Source of the DNA: Acidaminobacterium chupaoyuni
GTDB taxonomy: Bacteria > Bacillota > Clostridia > Oscillospirales > Butyricicoccaceae
Length of the DNA stretch: 64,000 bases
Assembly: GCA_047936785.1 (NCBI GenBank)
Contig: CP176394.1
Reading direction: 5' to 3' (one strand)
The notes below the pieces were generated by a model. That model saw only the letters and a program-made list of their open reading frames with translations. It did not search any database and was not told the DNA's origin. Positions 38,516 through 47,394 of the stretch are shown in pieces. The translations under genes were made by a program, and so were the position numbers. The stretch's first letter is position 1, and every line of letters starts with the position of its first letter.

Positions 38516-39556
38516 ATGAGCAAGCAAATCAAACGCTTGACCGAAATGACAAAGAGCGGAGGCTGAGGCTCGAAATTGGGGCCGGGAGCTCTAAGTGGCA
38601 TTCTTTCAAAATTACCGAAATTTCAAAGCGAGAATCTTTTGGTCGGCTTTGATTCCAGCGATGACGCCGCTGTATATAAAGTGCGTGACGATCTGGCCAT
38701 TGTGCAGACCGTTGATTTCTTCCCGCCGATCGTTGATGATCCTTATACCTTTGGCCAGATCGCCGCGACCAATTCGCTGAGCGATGTTTACGCCATGGGC
38801 AGCACACCCGCCACCGCCATGAACCTGATCTGCTTCCCTTCCTGCCTGCCCATCGAAATCATGGGCGAGATCATGCAGGGCGGTTACAGCAAGGTGAAAG
38901 AAGCGGGGGCCATCATCGCCGGCGGACATACCATCGAAGATGAAGAGCCGAAATATGGGCTTTGCGTTACAGGGTTCATCCATCCGAAAGATGTTCTCAC
39001 AAACTCCGGATGCCGGGAAGGCGATCTGCTGATCTTGACCAAGGCGCTGGGGACAGGCATTCTTTCCACCGCGGCCAAGGCCGATCTGCTCAGCCCCCGC
39101 GATTATCAGCGCATGGTGCAGCTGATGACCACGCTGAACGCCAAAGCGCGTGATGCAATGATGGCGGTGGGCGCCAACGCCTGCACGGATGTGACGGGGT
39201 TCGGGCTGCTGGGCCATGCTTTCGAAATGGCCGACGGCAGCAAAAAAACCATCGAGCTTTATTCCAAAGAGATGCCCATCGTGCCCACAGCGCTGGAACT
39301 GGCGCGGGAGGGAATCATCCCTTCGGGCGCTTATTCGAACCGCGGGTATCTGGAAGAAAAAATCACCGTGGCGGGCAGTGTGCCGCTGGAAGTGAGCGAT
39401 GTGCTGGCCGACCCGCAGACAGCGGGCGGTTTGCTGATCTCTTTGCCCGAAAGCAAGGCAAAAGAGCTGCTTTCGCGGTTGTCGCTGGTCACGGAAGATG
39501 CGCGCATCGTGGGGCAGGTCCTGCCTTACAGCGGGAAAAGCCTGATCGTGAAATAA
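38516..39556 (+). CDS. selD: Selenide, water dikinase SelD (selenoprotein, in-frame UGA)
   Basis: Makes selenophosphate from selenide and ATP, the selenium donor for SelA. The frame is open through TGA at 38564-38566, read as selenocysteine 17 in SGG-U-GSKLGPG, where other SelD proteins have Cys or Sec; K20 is the catalytic lysine. The full product is 346 residues. Later motifs, FDSSDDAAVYKV, AIIAGGHTIEDEEPKYGL and DVTGFGLLGHAFEMA, are standard. AAAGGCGGG precedes ATG 38516. A frame starting after the UGA would lose the active site, so that reading is wrong. Synthesis of this SelD needs SelD. Confidence 0.95.
38567..38590 (+). promoter_or_regulatory. Candidate bacterial SECIS hairpin of selD
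   Basis: Immediately after the UGA, AGGCTC can pair with GAGCT (one bulged G) around an 11-12 base loop rich in G. Bacterial SECIS elements lie in this place and bind SelB. Pairing is short, so confidence is modest. Confidence 0.4.
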
Positions 39557-39570
39557 GTTGATTTTGACGG

Positions 39571-39606
39571 CACGGGGGAACCGAAGGTTCCCCCGTGTTT
39601 TGTTTT
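39571..39606 (+). terminator. Terminator of selD, shared with the convergent PLP gene
   Basis: A perfect 12 bp stem (CACGGGGGAACC and complement), GAA loop, then TTTTGTTTT. Read from the minus strand the stem is followed by a T-poor stretch. Confidence 0.9.
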
Positions 39607-39618
39607 CCCTTGGCGGTA

Positions 39619-40773
39619 TCAGGCTTCCTCCAAAATGGATTTCAGCCCTTTCAGGCAAAGATCCACTTCTTCCTCTGTGTTATGGTGGCTGAAGGAGAAG
39701 CGAACGGTGCCTTTGGGAAAGGTGCCCAAGGTTTGGTGGGCGCGGGGCGCGCAATGCAGCCCGCAGCGGGTCATCACGCCATATTCCTGATCTAAGCGGA
39801 AGGCAACCTCGGCATTATCGCGGGTGAGAAAATCAAGCGAAACGATGGCCGCCCGGCCCTGGGTATCGGTTTTGCCCACCACACGGGTGTTGGGCAGCCG
39901 CAGCGCGCCGTCTAAAAAGCGCTGTGTCAGGGCAAGCTCACGGGCCAGAATGTTTTTGCTGCCATAGGTCTTCAGGTAATTCAGCGCCGCGTGGAGCCCC
40001 GCGATGCCCGGCAGGTTGATGGTGCCGGCTTCAAAACGATCGGGCATGAATTCGGGCACTTCTTCGCTGTCGCTGCGGCTGCCGGTTCCGCCGCTGATGA
40101 GGGGTTCGATTTGATGGGCGAGGTCGTCTTCGATCAGAAAACCGCCGATGCCCTGCGGGCCGCGCAGGCCCTTATGGCCCGTGAAGCAGAGAACATTGAT
40201 ATGCATTTTTTTCATATCGATGGGGAAAACGCCCGCTGTCTGGGCGCTGTCAACGATGAATTTAAGGTGGCGGCGGGCGCAGATCTCGCCCACTTCCGCA
40301 ATGGGCAGCAAAGTGCCGCAGAGGTTGGAAGCGTGAAGCATCATAACGGCTTTGGTGTTGGGGCGAATCAGCTCTTCCACCTTTTGGGGATCAAGCACGC
40401 CGCGGCTGTCGGCCTGAGCGGCATCGAAAGTGACGCCCAGATGGGCCATCTGGGTCAGCGGGCGCATCATGCCGTTATGCTCCATCGAGCTGACGATCAC
40501 ATGATCGCCGGGTTTTAAAAGGCCTTTGATGACCATGTTGAGGGAATAGGTGATGCTGGGGGTGAATACCACATTGCGCGAAAGATCGAAGCGGAACATT
40601 TCGCAAAGCTGTTCACGCGTGTCGAGAACCATATCCGCCAGTTCATAGGCGCCTTCATAACCGCCGCGGTTGATGTTATAACACCCGGTGTCGATCAATG
40701 TTTTGATCGCATCCCCCACGCCGGGCGCTTTGGGGAAAGAAGTGCTGCCATTGTCAAAATAGATCCTTTGCAA
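39619..40773 (-). CDS. Cysteine desulfurase/selenocysteine lyase-like PLP enzyme
   Basis: A 384-residue class V aminotransferase-fold enzyme of the CsdB/SufS type (EF2568-like subgroup). The PLP lysine is in CFTGHKGLRGPQG (near residue 200) and the catalytic cysteine in TRCGLHCAPRAHQTLG, at the start of a long loop. Such enzymes release sulfur or selenium from (seleno)cysteine. Convergent with selD and divergent from the yedE transporter, so selenium delivery is the likely role; generic sulfur transfer is the alternative. ATG 40773 follows GGAGGG. Confidence 0.85.
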   Translation of the reverse strand: MQRIYFDNGSTSFPKAPGVGDAIKTLIDTGCYNINRGGYEGAYELADMVLDTREQLCEMFRFDLSRNVVFTPSITYSLNMVIKGLLKPGDHVIVSSMEHNGMMRPLTQMAHLGVTFDAAQADSRGVLDPQKVEELIRPNTKAVMMLHASNLCGTLLPIAEVGEICARRHLKFIVDSAQTAGVFPIDMKKMHINVLCFTGHKGLRGPQGIGGFLIEDDLAHQIEPLISGGTGSRSDSEEVPEFMPDRFEAGTINLPGIAGLHAALNYLKTYGSKNILARELALTQRFLDGALRLPNTRVVGKTDTQGRAAIVSLDFLTRDNAEVAFRLDQEYGVMTRCGLHCAPRAHQTLGTFPKGTVRFSFSHHNTEEEVDLCLKGLKSILEEA

Positions 40774-40972
40774 AAGAAACCCTCCGATACTGTTTGATGG
40801 CGAAAAATAAAACTCAAAAGGCCTGCGCCTGTTTTTCTTCGGCGAAACAACGCAGAAAAACGGCTGAAAGAGAAAATCCGCCGTATTGATATATTATACT
40901 ATAAAAATACCATATTCTCTATAGCTATAGATAAAATCTATAAAATTTATTACATTTATCCGAAAAGAGTAT

Positions 40973-41001
40973 TTCACAATGGCTGCATTTTCCTGTAAAC
41001 T
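40973..41001 (+). promoter_or_regulatory. Promoter of the yedE-tusA-DUF3343 unit
   Basis: TTCACA, 17 bases, TAAACT. The upstream AT-rich stretch (40890-40950) contains several overlapping CTATAG/ATCTAT dyads that could be regulator sites, and on the minus strand a TATAAT (40893-40898) for the PLP gene. Confidence 0.5.
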
Positions 41002-41052
41002 ATTGTCGGTTTGAATTGTATTCAGACACATTTTGCAAGGAGAATGAGAGAC

Positions 41053-42126
41053 ATGAAGAACAAGAAAACACTCTGGATGATTCTCACGGGTCTGGTGATC
41101 GGCGCGATTTCCGTCATTTTAGTCGCGAACGGCAACCCGAAGAACATGGGCTTCTGCATTGCCTGTTTCATCCGTGACACCGTCGGCGCGGTGGGGATGC
41201 ATCAGGCCGGCGTGGTGCAATATGTGCGCCCCGAGATCATCGGTTTGGTGCTGGGCGCCTTGCTGATGTCGGTTGCAGGCAAAGAATTTTCCGCCAAGGG
41301 CGGTTCCGCGCCCTTTACCCGTTTTATTTTGGGCTTTTTCGTGATGATCGGCGCGCTGATGTTTTTGGGCTGCCCCCTGCGCATGGTTTTGCGCATCGCC
41401 GGCGGCGATCTTAACGCAGTGGTCGGTTTGGTTGGTTTTGTTGTCGGCATTCTGGTCGGCATCTGGTTCCTCACCAAGGGCTTCAGCTTAAAGCGTGCCC
41501 ATGATCAAAGCAAACTGGAAGGCCTGGCCATTTCCGGCGTTCAGATCTTCCTGCTGGTGCTGCTGGTGGCGGCCCCCGGAATCCTGCTCTTCAGCAAAGA
41601 AGGCCCCGGCTCCATGCACGCACCCATCTGGATGGCTTTGATCGCCGGCCTGGTGGTTGGCGCGCTGGCCCAGAAAACACGCCTTTGCATGGTGGGCGGC
41701 ATTCGTGACGCTGTGCTGTTCAAAGATTTCTATCTGCTGTATGGCTTCCTTGCCATCATCGTTGCCGCGCTGATCGGCAACCTCATCACCGGCAATTTCC
41801 ATCTTGGCTTTATGATCAACGCCGAAACACCCCAACCCATTGCGCATACCGATGGTTTGTGGAACGCTTTGGGCATGGTGCTTGTGGGCTTTGCCAGCGT
41901 GCTGCTGGGCGGCTGCCCGCTGCGCCAGCTGATTCTGGCCGGCAGCGGCAACGGCGACAGCGCTGTTACCGTGATGGGTCTGGCTGTGGGCGCTGCTTTC
42001 TGCCATAACTTCAAACTGGCGGCTTCGGGCGCAGGCCCCACCCCCAACGGCAAGATCGCCGTGGTGATCGGTTTGATTATTACAGCAGTGATCGGCTTGA
42101 TGAATCTTCAAAAACAAAAAGATTAG
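41053..42126 (+). CDS. YedE-type putative selenium transporter
   Basis: A 357-residue membrane protein with about ten helices of the YeeE/YedE family, in the subgroup that travels with selenium genes. Two homologous halves each carry the conserved cysteine motifs: FCIACFIRD and LGCPLRMVLR in the first half, LCMVGGIRDAV and LGGCPLRQLI in the second. Homologues of the thiosulfate type carry sulfur-containing ions; this one is thought to import selenium. ATG 41053 has AAGGAG 10 bases upstream; other ATGs are too near. Next genes are tusA-like and DUF3343. Confidence 0.9.
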   Translation: MKNKKTLWMILTGLVIGAISVILVANGNPKNMGFCIACFIRDTVGAVGMHQAGVVQYVRPEIIGLVLGALLMSVAGKEFSAKGGSAPFTRFILGFFVMIGALMFLGCPLRMVLRIAGGDLNAVVGLVGFVVGILVGIWFLTKGFSLKRAHDQSKLEGLAISGVQIFLLVLLVAAPGILLFSKEGPGSMHAPIWMALIAGLVVGALAQKTRLCMVGGIRDAVLFKDFYLLYGFLAIIVAALIGNLITGNFHLGFMINAETPQPIAHTDGLWNALGMVLVGFASVLLGGCPLRQLILAGSGNGDSAVTVMGLAVGAAFCHNFKLAASGAGPTPNGKIAVVIGLIITAVIGLMNLQKQKD

Positions 42127-42144
42127 TTGACGGAGGGCTGAAAA

Positions 42145-42348
42145 ATGAATACAGTAGATGCAAGAGGCCGCTCTTGCCCCGAACCCGTGATCATGACAAA
42201 GAACGCGCTGAGCAAAAACGGCAACAAGGCCACCGTGCTGGTGGATAACCAAGTGGCCGTGGATAACATCACACGCTTTGCCACCAATAAAAAACTGAGC
42301 GTCAAAGTTTCTAAAAAGGGCGAAGATTTCGAAATCGTTATCGGATAG
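42145..42348 (+). CDS. TusA/SirA-like sulfur or selenium carrier
   Basis: A 67-residue protein with the TusA signature DARGRSCPEPVIMTKNAL (active cysteine at residue 11 in SCPEP). It carries a persulfide or perselenide on that cysteine. It corresponds to the N-terminal domain of YedF proteins and starts 18 bases after yedE. Confidence 0.9.
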   Translation: MNTVDARGRSCPEPVIMTKNALSKNGNKATVLVDNQVAVDNITRFATNKKLSVKVSKKGEDFEIVIG

Positions 42349-42361
42349 GAGAGAGATTCGT

Positions 42362-42598
42362 TTGATCTATGTTGCCACCTTTCACACGCATTTCGGCGCA
42401 ATGACCATGCAGCGAAAATTAAAAAAAGCGGGGGCCGCGGCGCAGATGATGCCCGTGCCCAGAAGCCTGAGTGCTTCCTGCGGCGTTTGTGTTCGCTTTG
42501 AAGCGGACAGCCCCGAAACAGCGCGCGGCGCAGAAGATCTGGAAGCTGTGTATCTGGAAGAAAACGGCGGCCATCGGCTGCTGTTCCAGGGCGATTGA
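42362..42598 (+). CDS. DUF3343 small protein, putative selenium/sulfur carrier
   Basis: A 78-residue protein with the DUF3343 pattern: a start strand (YVATFHTHFGAM), GAAAQMMPVPRSLSASCGVCVRF with a CxxC-like Cys-Gly-Val-Cys, and a C-terminal helix. The family sits beside selenium or sulfur transfer genes in many anaerobes. It begins with TTG 42362 after GGAGAGA. Together with yedE and tusA it forms a three-gene transfer unit. Function inferred from place only. Confidence 0.8.
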   Translation: MIYVATFHTHFGAMTMQRKLKKAGAAAQMMPVPRSLSASCGVCVRFEADSPETARGAEDLEAVYLEENGGHRLLFQGD

Positions 42599-42601
42599 TG
42601 A

Positions 42602-42637
42602 AAAAAGAGAGGATGGGGCCGCCCTATCCTCTCTTTT
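42602..42637 (+). terminator. Terminator of the yedE unit
   Basis: A 15 bp stem (AAAAGAGAGGAT-GGG and partner) with a short loop, ending in TTTT. Confidence 0.8.
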
Positions 42638-42640
42638 GCG

Positions 42641-42670
42641 TTGCAAGCATCAAGCCTTTTGGTGTATAAT
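42641..42670 (+). promoter_or_regulatory. Sigma-A promoter for selA-selB
   Basis: TTGCAA, 18 bases, TATAAT. About 95 bases of leader precede selA. Confidence 0.65.
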
Positions 42671-42770
42671 CGGTTATACTATGGTTTCGGCAGAAGAAAA
42701 ACCGAAACGAAGCACCATCAAAAAGAAAACAGGCCATGCACTATAAAATAGGAACTGGCGGGGGAGTTAT

Positions 42771-44165
42771 ATGGAAATCAAAAAAGAACTTTTGAGGAAA
42801 ATTCCGAAAGTGGATGAAGTGTTGGCGACCAAAGAAGCGCAGAAGCTTTTGGAAAAAGGCAATCGCACCACGGTCACCGAGGCTGTGCGCGCCGTGACCC
42901 AGCAGCTGCGCGAAGAGATTTTGAACGGCGGTTCGCCCGAAGTGACACGGCAGGCGGTTTTGAAAAAATCGCTTCATCTGGCCGAAGAAAACAGCCGCAT
43001 GAGCCTGCGCCCCGTGATCAACGCCACCGGCATCGTTCTGCACACCAATCTGGGGCGCGCCGTGATGAGCCATGAAGCCGCTGTGGCGGCCATGGAAGTG
43101 GCGGAAAACTATAATACGCTGGAATATAACTGTGAGATCGGCCGCCGCGGCAGCCGTTATGACCATGTGGAAGAATTGATCTGCCGCCTGACCGGCGCCG
43201 AAGCCGCCATGGTGGTGAACAACAACGCCGCCGCCGTGATGCTGATTCTGGGCGCCATGGCAAAAGACCGGGCCGTTGTGGTTTCACGCGGGGAACTGGT
43301 AGAGATCGGCGGGTCTTTCCGTGTGCCCGAGATCATGGAACAGAGCAATTCCACTTTGCGCGAGGTGGGCACCACCAACAAGACACATCCCGAAGATTAC
43401 ATCGCCGCCATCGATGACCAGACAGCGGCGCTTTTGAAAGTGCATACCAGCAACTATAAGATTTTGGGCTTCACCGAAGAAGTTTCGCTGGAACAACTGG
43501 TGGAGATCGGCAGAGCGCATCATATCCCCGTGATCTTCGATCTGGGAAGCGGCGCGCTGGAAAGCCTGGCCCCGCTGGGCATCTATGATGAACCCACGGT
43601 CACACAGGCTATGAGCGCCGATGCGGATGTGATCAGCTTCAGCGGCGATAAGCTTTTGGGCGGCCCTCAGGCGGGCATCATCATCGGCAAAAAAGAATGG
43701 ATCGCGGCCATGAAAAAGAACCCGCTGACCCGCGCGCTGCGCATCGATAAACTGACTCTGGCGGCGCTGGAAGCCACGCTGCGCATTTATCTCGACCCCG
43801 AGCAGGTGATGAAAAAAATTCCTACCTATCGGATGCTTTCGCTGACCATGGAAGAGCTGAAAGGAAAATGCCGCCGGCTTATCCGCCGACTGAACGCCAA
43901 ATGCCCCGAGCTGCGCTGCGCGGTTTCGGAAGAAGAAGGCCAGGTGGGCGGGGGCAGCGTGCCCACCCAAATGATCAAAACAGCGGCGGTGGCCATCACC
44001 TGTGATGCGATGTCGCCCGATGAACTGGAAAAACGCCTGAGAGAATGCCGCGTTCCTGTGATCGCCCGCATTTCGAAAGAACGGCTGCTGCTGGATATGC
44101 GCACGGTGGATGACAAACATTTTGCCTATCTGGCAGAATGTTTCGATGAAATTTTACACCGCTGA
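42771..44165 (+). CDS. selA: L-seryl-tRNA(Sec) selenium transferase
   Basis: Converts Ser-tRNA(Sec) to Sec-tRNA(Sec) with selenophosphate, using PLP in a decameric ring. 464 residues. PLP lysine K294 lies in SFSGDKLLGGPQAG. Other signature strings are NATGIVLHTNLGRA, EIGRRGSRYDHVEELI and VHTSNYKILGFTEEV. GGGGGAG precedes the ATG. selB follows after 17 bases, so they are one operon. Confidence 0.97.
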   Translation: MEIKKELLRKIPKVDEVLATKEAQKLLEKGNRTTVTEAVRAVTQQLREEILNGGSPEVTRQAVLKKSLHLAEENSRMSLRPVINATGIVLHTNLGRAVMSHEAAVAAMEVAENYNTLEYNCEIGRRGSRYDHVEELICRLTGAEAAMVVNNNAAAVMLILGAMAKDRAVVVSRGELVEIGGSFRVPEIMEQSNSTLREVGTTNKTHPEDYIAAIDDQTAALLKVHTSNYKILGFTEEVSLEQLVEIGRAHHIPVIFDLGSGALESLAPLGIYDEPTVTQAMSADADVISFSGDKLLGGPQAGIIIGKKEWIAAMKKNPLTRALRIDKLTLAALEATLRIYLDPEQVMKKIPTYRMLSLTMEELKGKCRRLIRRLNAKCPELRCAVSEEEGQVGGGSVPTQMIKTAAVAITCDAMSPDELEKRLRECRVPVIARISKERLLLDMRTVDDKHFAYLAECFDEILHR

Positions 44166-44182
44166 GCAACGGAGGAACAAGC

Positions 44183-46081
44183 ATGAATCATATCATTATC
44201 GGCACGGCCGGCCATGTGGATCACGGCAAAACCTGCCTGATCCGCGCCCTGACAGGCTTTGAAACAGACCGCCTCAGTGAAGAAAAAAAGCGCGGCATCA
44301 CCATTGAACTGGGGTTTGCGTATCTGGATCTTCCCGATGGGCAGCGCGCGGGGATCATCGATGTGCCCGGGCATGAAAAATTTATCCGCAATATGCTGGC
44401 GGGCGCGGGCGGCATCGATCTTGCCCTGCTGATCGTTGCGGCGGATGAGGGGGTCATGCCGCAGACCATTGAACATCTGGGCATTTTATCTCTTTTGGAA
44501 ATCAAAAGAGGCATCATCGTGATGACGAAAATTGATATGGTGGATGAGGATTGGTGCGAACTGGTGCAGGAAGATATCCGCGCGCAGGTGAAAGGCACCT
44601 TTTTGGAAAATGCCCCCATCATGCCCGTTTCCTCTTATACCGGAAAGGGCATCGAAGAACTGAAACAGGAAATTTATCGTCAGGTGGCTCTGGTGGGCGA
44701 TAAAAAAACGGAAACGCCTTTCCGCATCCCCGTGGATCGTGTGTTTTCGATGGAAGGTTTCGGCACGGTGATCACCGGCACCATGATCGAAGGCAAGCTT
44801 TCCGAAGGCGAAGAAGTGATGCTGTATCCCGGCGAAAAGATCGGCAAAGTGCGCAATATCCAGGTGCATTCGCAAAGCGTGAAAACCGCTTATGCCGGCC
44901 AGCGCGTCGCCGTGAATTTTTCCAACCTGAAAAAAAGCGATATCGAGCGCGGCGATGTGGTGGCGGCCATGAACAGCATGCATGCTTCGATGATGGTGGA
45001 TGTCAGGCTGAATGTCTTGAAAGACGCCCAGCGCGTGATTAAAAACACTACCCGGCTTCATTTATATTATGGTTCCCGCGAAGTGCTCTGCAAAGCCGTA
45101 TTGCTGGAAAAAGACCAGCTGGGGGCCGGCGAAAGCTGCTATGCGCAGCTGCGCCTGGAAGAAAAAGTGGCGCTGAAGGCGGGGGATCATTTTGTTGTTC
45201 GCTTTTATTCGCCCCTGGAAACCGTGGGCGGCGGCGTGGTTTTGAACCCCTTCCCCGAAAAACATAAGCGCGAAGAAGAAGATGTGATTGAAGGGCTGAA
45301 AATTCTTGAAACCGGCGACGAGAAGCAAAAACTGGAGCAGGCCATAAAAGAAGGCAGCAAGCAATATCATCCGCTTTCGTTCATCGCCGTGCAGATGGGC
45401 TTTTCGAAAGAAAAAGCCGTTGCTCTGGCCGAAGAGCTGGTGGGGGAAGAAAAGCTTGTGAAAATCACGCCGGATCTTTACCTGCATCAGGAATTTGCCG
45501 AAAAACAGGGCAAGCGGCTGAGCAACCTTCTCAGAGAGTTCCACACCGCCAACCCCTTGAAAGAGGGCATGAAAAAAGAAGAACTGCGCTCGCGGTTCCT
45601 GCCCCAGCAGGAACAGGCCGTGGCCGACGGCATGCTGGCCTATTTTGAAAAGGTGCAGCGCATCAAGTTCGTCAACGGAAACGCCTCTCTTTATAAATTC
45701 ACCGTCAGGCTGGATGATGAAACCGCCCGCATGATGAAAGAGATGGAAAAGATCTATCTTGACGGGGGATATGCGCCCCCCGCCACCGAAGAGGTTTTGG
45801 CCCAGATGGGGCGCGACCAGAAAAAAGCGCAGCAGGTGCATTCAGCTCTGGTGGGCGATAAAACACTGGTGCGCATGGATGCGCAGATCTGCTTCCACCG
45901 TCAGCATTATGACAGGGCCGTGGCGCTGATCTGCCAGACGGCCCGGGAAAAGGGCCAGATCACGCTGGCGGAAGTGCGCGATCTGCTGGGAACCTCGCGC
46001 AAATATGCCATCACCATTCTGGAAACGCTGGATCGTGAAAAGATCACCAAAAAAGTGGGCGACGCCCGCGTTGTCATATAA
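44183..46081 (+). CDS. selB: Selenocysteine-specific elongation factor SelB
   Basis: Brings Sec-tRNA to UGA codons marked by a SECIS hairpin. The 632-residue protein has a G domain (GHVDHGKT at the start, DVPGHEKF, TKIDMVD), two EF-Tu-like barrels and a C-terminal winged-helix region that binds the SECIS. It lies directly after selA. A terminator follows at 46100-46135 and selC is downstream. Confidence 0.97.
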   Translation: MNHIIIGTAGHVDHGKTCLIRALTGFETDRLSEEKKRGITIELGFAYLDLPDGQRAGIIDVPGHEKFIRNMLAGAGGIDLALLIVAADEGVMPQTIEHLGILSLLEIKRGIIVMTKIDMVDEDWCELVQEDIRAQVKGTFLENAPIMPVSSYTGKGIEELKQEIYRQVALVGDKKTETPFRIPVDRVFSMEGFGTVITGTMIEGKLSEGEEVMLYPGEKIGKVRNIQVHSQSVKTAYAGQRVAVNFSNLKKSDIERGDVVAAMNSMHASMMVDVRLNVLKDAQRVIKNTTRLHLYYGSREVLCKAVLLEKDQLGAGESCYAQLRLEEKVALKAGDHFVVRFYSPLETVGGGVVLNPFPEKHKREEEDVIEGLKILETGDEKQKLEQAIKEGSKQYHPLSFIAVQMGFSKEKAVALAEELVGEEKLVKITPDLYLHQEFAEKQGKRLSNLLREFHTANPLKEGMKKEELRSRFLPQQEQAVADGMLAYFEKVQRIKFVNGNASLYKFTVRLDDETARMMKEMEKIYLDGGYAPPATEEVLAQMGRDQKKAQQVHSALVGDKTLVRMDAQICFHRQHYDRAVALICQTAREKGQITLAEVRDLLGTSRKYAITILETLDREKITKKVGDARVVI

Positions 46082-46099
46082 TTCACTCCGTGAATTGCG

Positions 46100-46135
46100 A
46101 AAAGGCGAAAAGAATCTGCTTCTTTTCGCCTTTTT
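46100..46135 (+). terminator. Terminator of selA-selB
   Basis: A perfect 13 bp stem (AAAAGGCGAAAAG and partner) followed by TTTTTC. Confidence 0.85.
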
Positions 46136-46268
46136 CACGCAGAAAAGAAGACTTTTGAAAAAAATCAGGAAACTATCCAAAAAATGCGATAAATCTTTCA
46201 ATAATTTGCGAAAAACAGCGAAAATCGGCAGAGAAGGGCGAACAGCGCCGGAAAGCCGGATAAAAGTG

Positions 46269-46297
46269 TTGCAAAACGACAGATGCTATGATAGAAT
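46269..46297 (+). promoter_or_regulatory. Sigma-A promoter of selC
   Basis: TTGCAA, 17 bases, TAGAAT, about 40 bases ahead of the tRNA. Confidence 0.75.
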
Positions 46298-46338
46298 AAT
46301 TACGCTTTGAGCGAAATGCTTACTGTATACTTGTATAT

Positions 46339-46435
46339 GGGAGTAGATGGGTGCTGGTGTGCCCTCTGGTCTTCAAAACCAGTAATAGGGGTTAATAGCT
46401 TCTTAGGTGGGTTCGATTCCCACATACTCCCGCCA
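46339..46435 (+). tRNA. selC: tRNA-Sec (anticodon TCA)
   Basis: 97 bases with encoded CCA. Acceptor GGGAGTA/TACTCCC with G discriminator, anticodon stem CTGGT/ACCAG around CTTCAAA, a very long variable arm and T-arm GGTTCGATTCC. The TCA anticodon reads UGA, and it sits next to selA-selB and the UGA-containing grd genes. Confidence 0.95.
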
Positions 46436-46482
46436 ACTTTCCTTTATTGATAAAACCGATAAATACAATCCTGAAATATAGC

Positions 46483-46510
46483 TTTACTTTTCATAAGTTT
46501 GTGTTAAAAT
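46483..46510 (+). promoter_or_regulatory. Promoter of the glycine riboswitch transcript
   Basis: TTTACT, 16 bases, TAAAAT, ending about 30 bases before the first aptamer. Confidence 0.5.
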
Positions 46511-46539
46511 ATAAACGAACTGAATAAGCGGGATGAAAC

Positions 46540-46717
46540 CTGTCGGGAGAGACTATCAAACAGGATAGCGCCGAAGATGCAAGTAGCTGCTTCGTCAAAG
46601 CTGCTATGAAACTTTCAGGCAAAAGGACCGAAGCGGACCGCACTCTGAAAAGCCAAACAAGGCGCCCAAGGAGCAACGGCGAACAGCCGGAATCTCTCAG
46701 GCAAAAAAACGGAGACG
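46540..46717 (+). promoter_or_regulatory. Tandem glycine riboswitch
   Basis: Two glycine aptamers in series. The first (about 46542-46630) has CGGGAGAGACTATC, GCGCCGAAGATGCAAG and CTTTCAGGCAAAAGGACCG. The second (about 46634-46716) has GCGCCCAAGGAGCAACGG and AATCTCTCAGGCAAAA, both family cores. The element is followed at once by a terminator, so glycine would let transcription continue into the grd genes (an ON switch). This is the only regulatory RNA in the window with a clear ligand. Confidence 0.93.
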
Positions 46718-46765
46718 AGCGACGATATTTTCTGCAATTCCTGCAGAGAATAAGTCGCTTTTTTA
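46718..46765 (+). terminator. Expression-platform terminator of the glycine riboswitch
   Basis: AGCGAC (46718-46723) pairs with GTCGCT (46754-46759), with further pairing inside (TTTTCTGCA / TGCAGAGAA), and TTTTTT follows. It overlaps the end of the second aptamer's closing region. Confidence 0.8.
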
Positions 46766-46812
46766 TTTGTTTAAATTTGTGGGGATAACCTGTTAAATTT
46801 CATCCTTTTGCC

Positions 46813-46841
46813 TTGCTTTTAAAGGCGATTTAGTGTATCAT
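46813..46841 (+). promoter_or_regulatory. Possible second promoter ahead of grdX
   Basis: TTGCTT, 17 bases, TATCAT, downstream of the riboswitch terminator and about 95 bases from grdX. If active, it gives glycine-independent expression. Confidence 0.45.
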
Positions 46842-46935
46842 AATGACAGAATAGGTTAAAAAGAACGGTCTTATAGATGGAATAAATAAAAGCAATGATT
46901 TCCATCGGGGAAAACAATAAAGAACATGGGAGAGC

Positions 46936-47322
46936 ATGATGGCAAACTTTGTGATTGTTACGAACAATAAACGCGTGGCTGATAAATATTCCGCCGAATA
47001 TGAGGTAGAATACCACGATGTTAAATATATCGATGTTCTGACGATCGTTCGCGATAAGATCCACAGCGGCCACAAACTGCTGACACATCCGCTTTCCGGC
47101 AGCGTCAAACCCAATGAAACGCCGTTTAAATCTATTCTCATCACCAAACAGAAAAAATCTCTTGATGCGGAATCCTTGAGGATCATCGAAGAATCCATCG
47201 TCACCTGCCGAAAATTCGGGAAATCGAAATTCGCTGTGATGACAGACGAAATTCTGGATGATTTCAGCGCCATCGATTGCAGCCTGATCGATAACGCCAT
47301 GGCTTCGGCGATCGCGCAATAA
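46936..47322 (+). CDS. grdX: GrdX protein of the glycine reductase operon
   Basis: A 128-residue soluble protein of the GrdX family, found at the head of glycine reductase clusters; its role is not known. The start VIVTNNKRVADKY and the CRKFGKSKFAVMTDEILDDFSAIDCSLIDNAM segment are typical. It is the first gene of the operon after the riboswitch. Confidence 0.88.
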   Translation: MMANFVIVTNNKRVADKYSAEYEVEYHDVKYIDVLTIVRDKIHSGHKLLTHPLSGSVKPNETPFKSILITKQKKSLDAESLRIIEESIVTCRKFGKSKFAVMTDEILDDFSAIDCSLIDNAMASAIAQ

Positions 47323-47394
47323 CCTTTCACTCATTTTGTCATCAATTTCTACAAGTAGAAAATGATATACAATTAATTTATGGAGGTGCTCACA

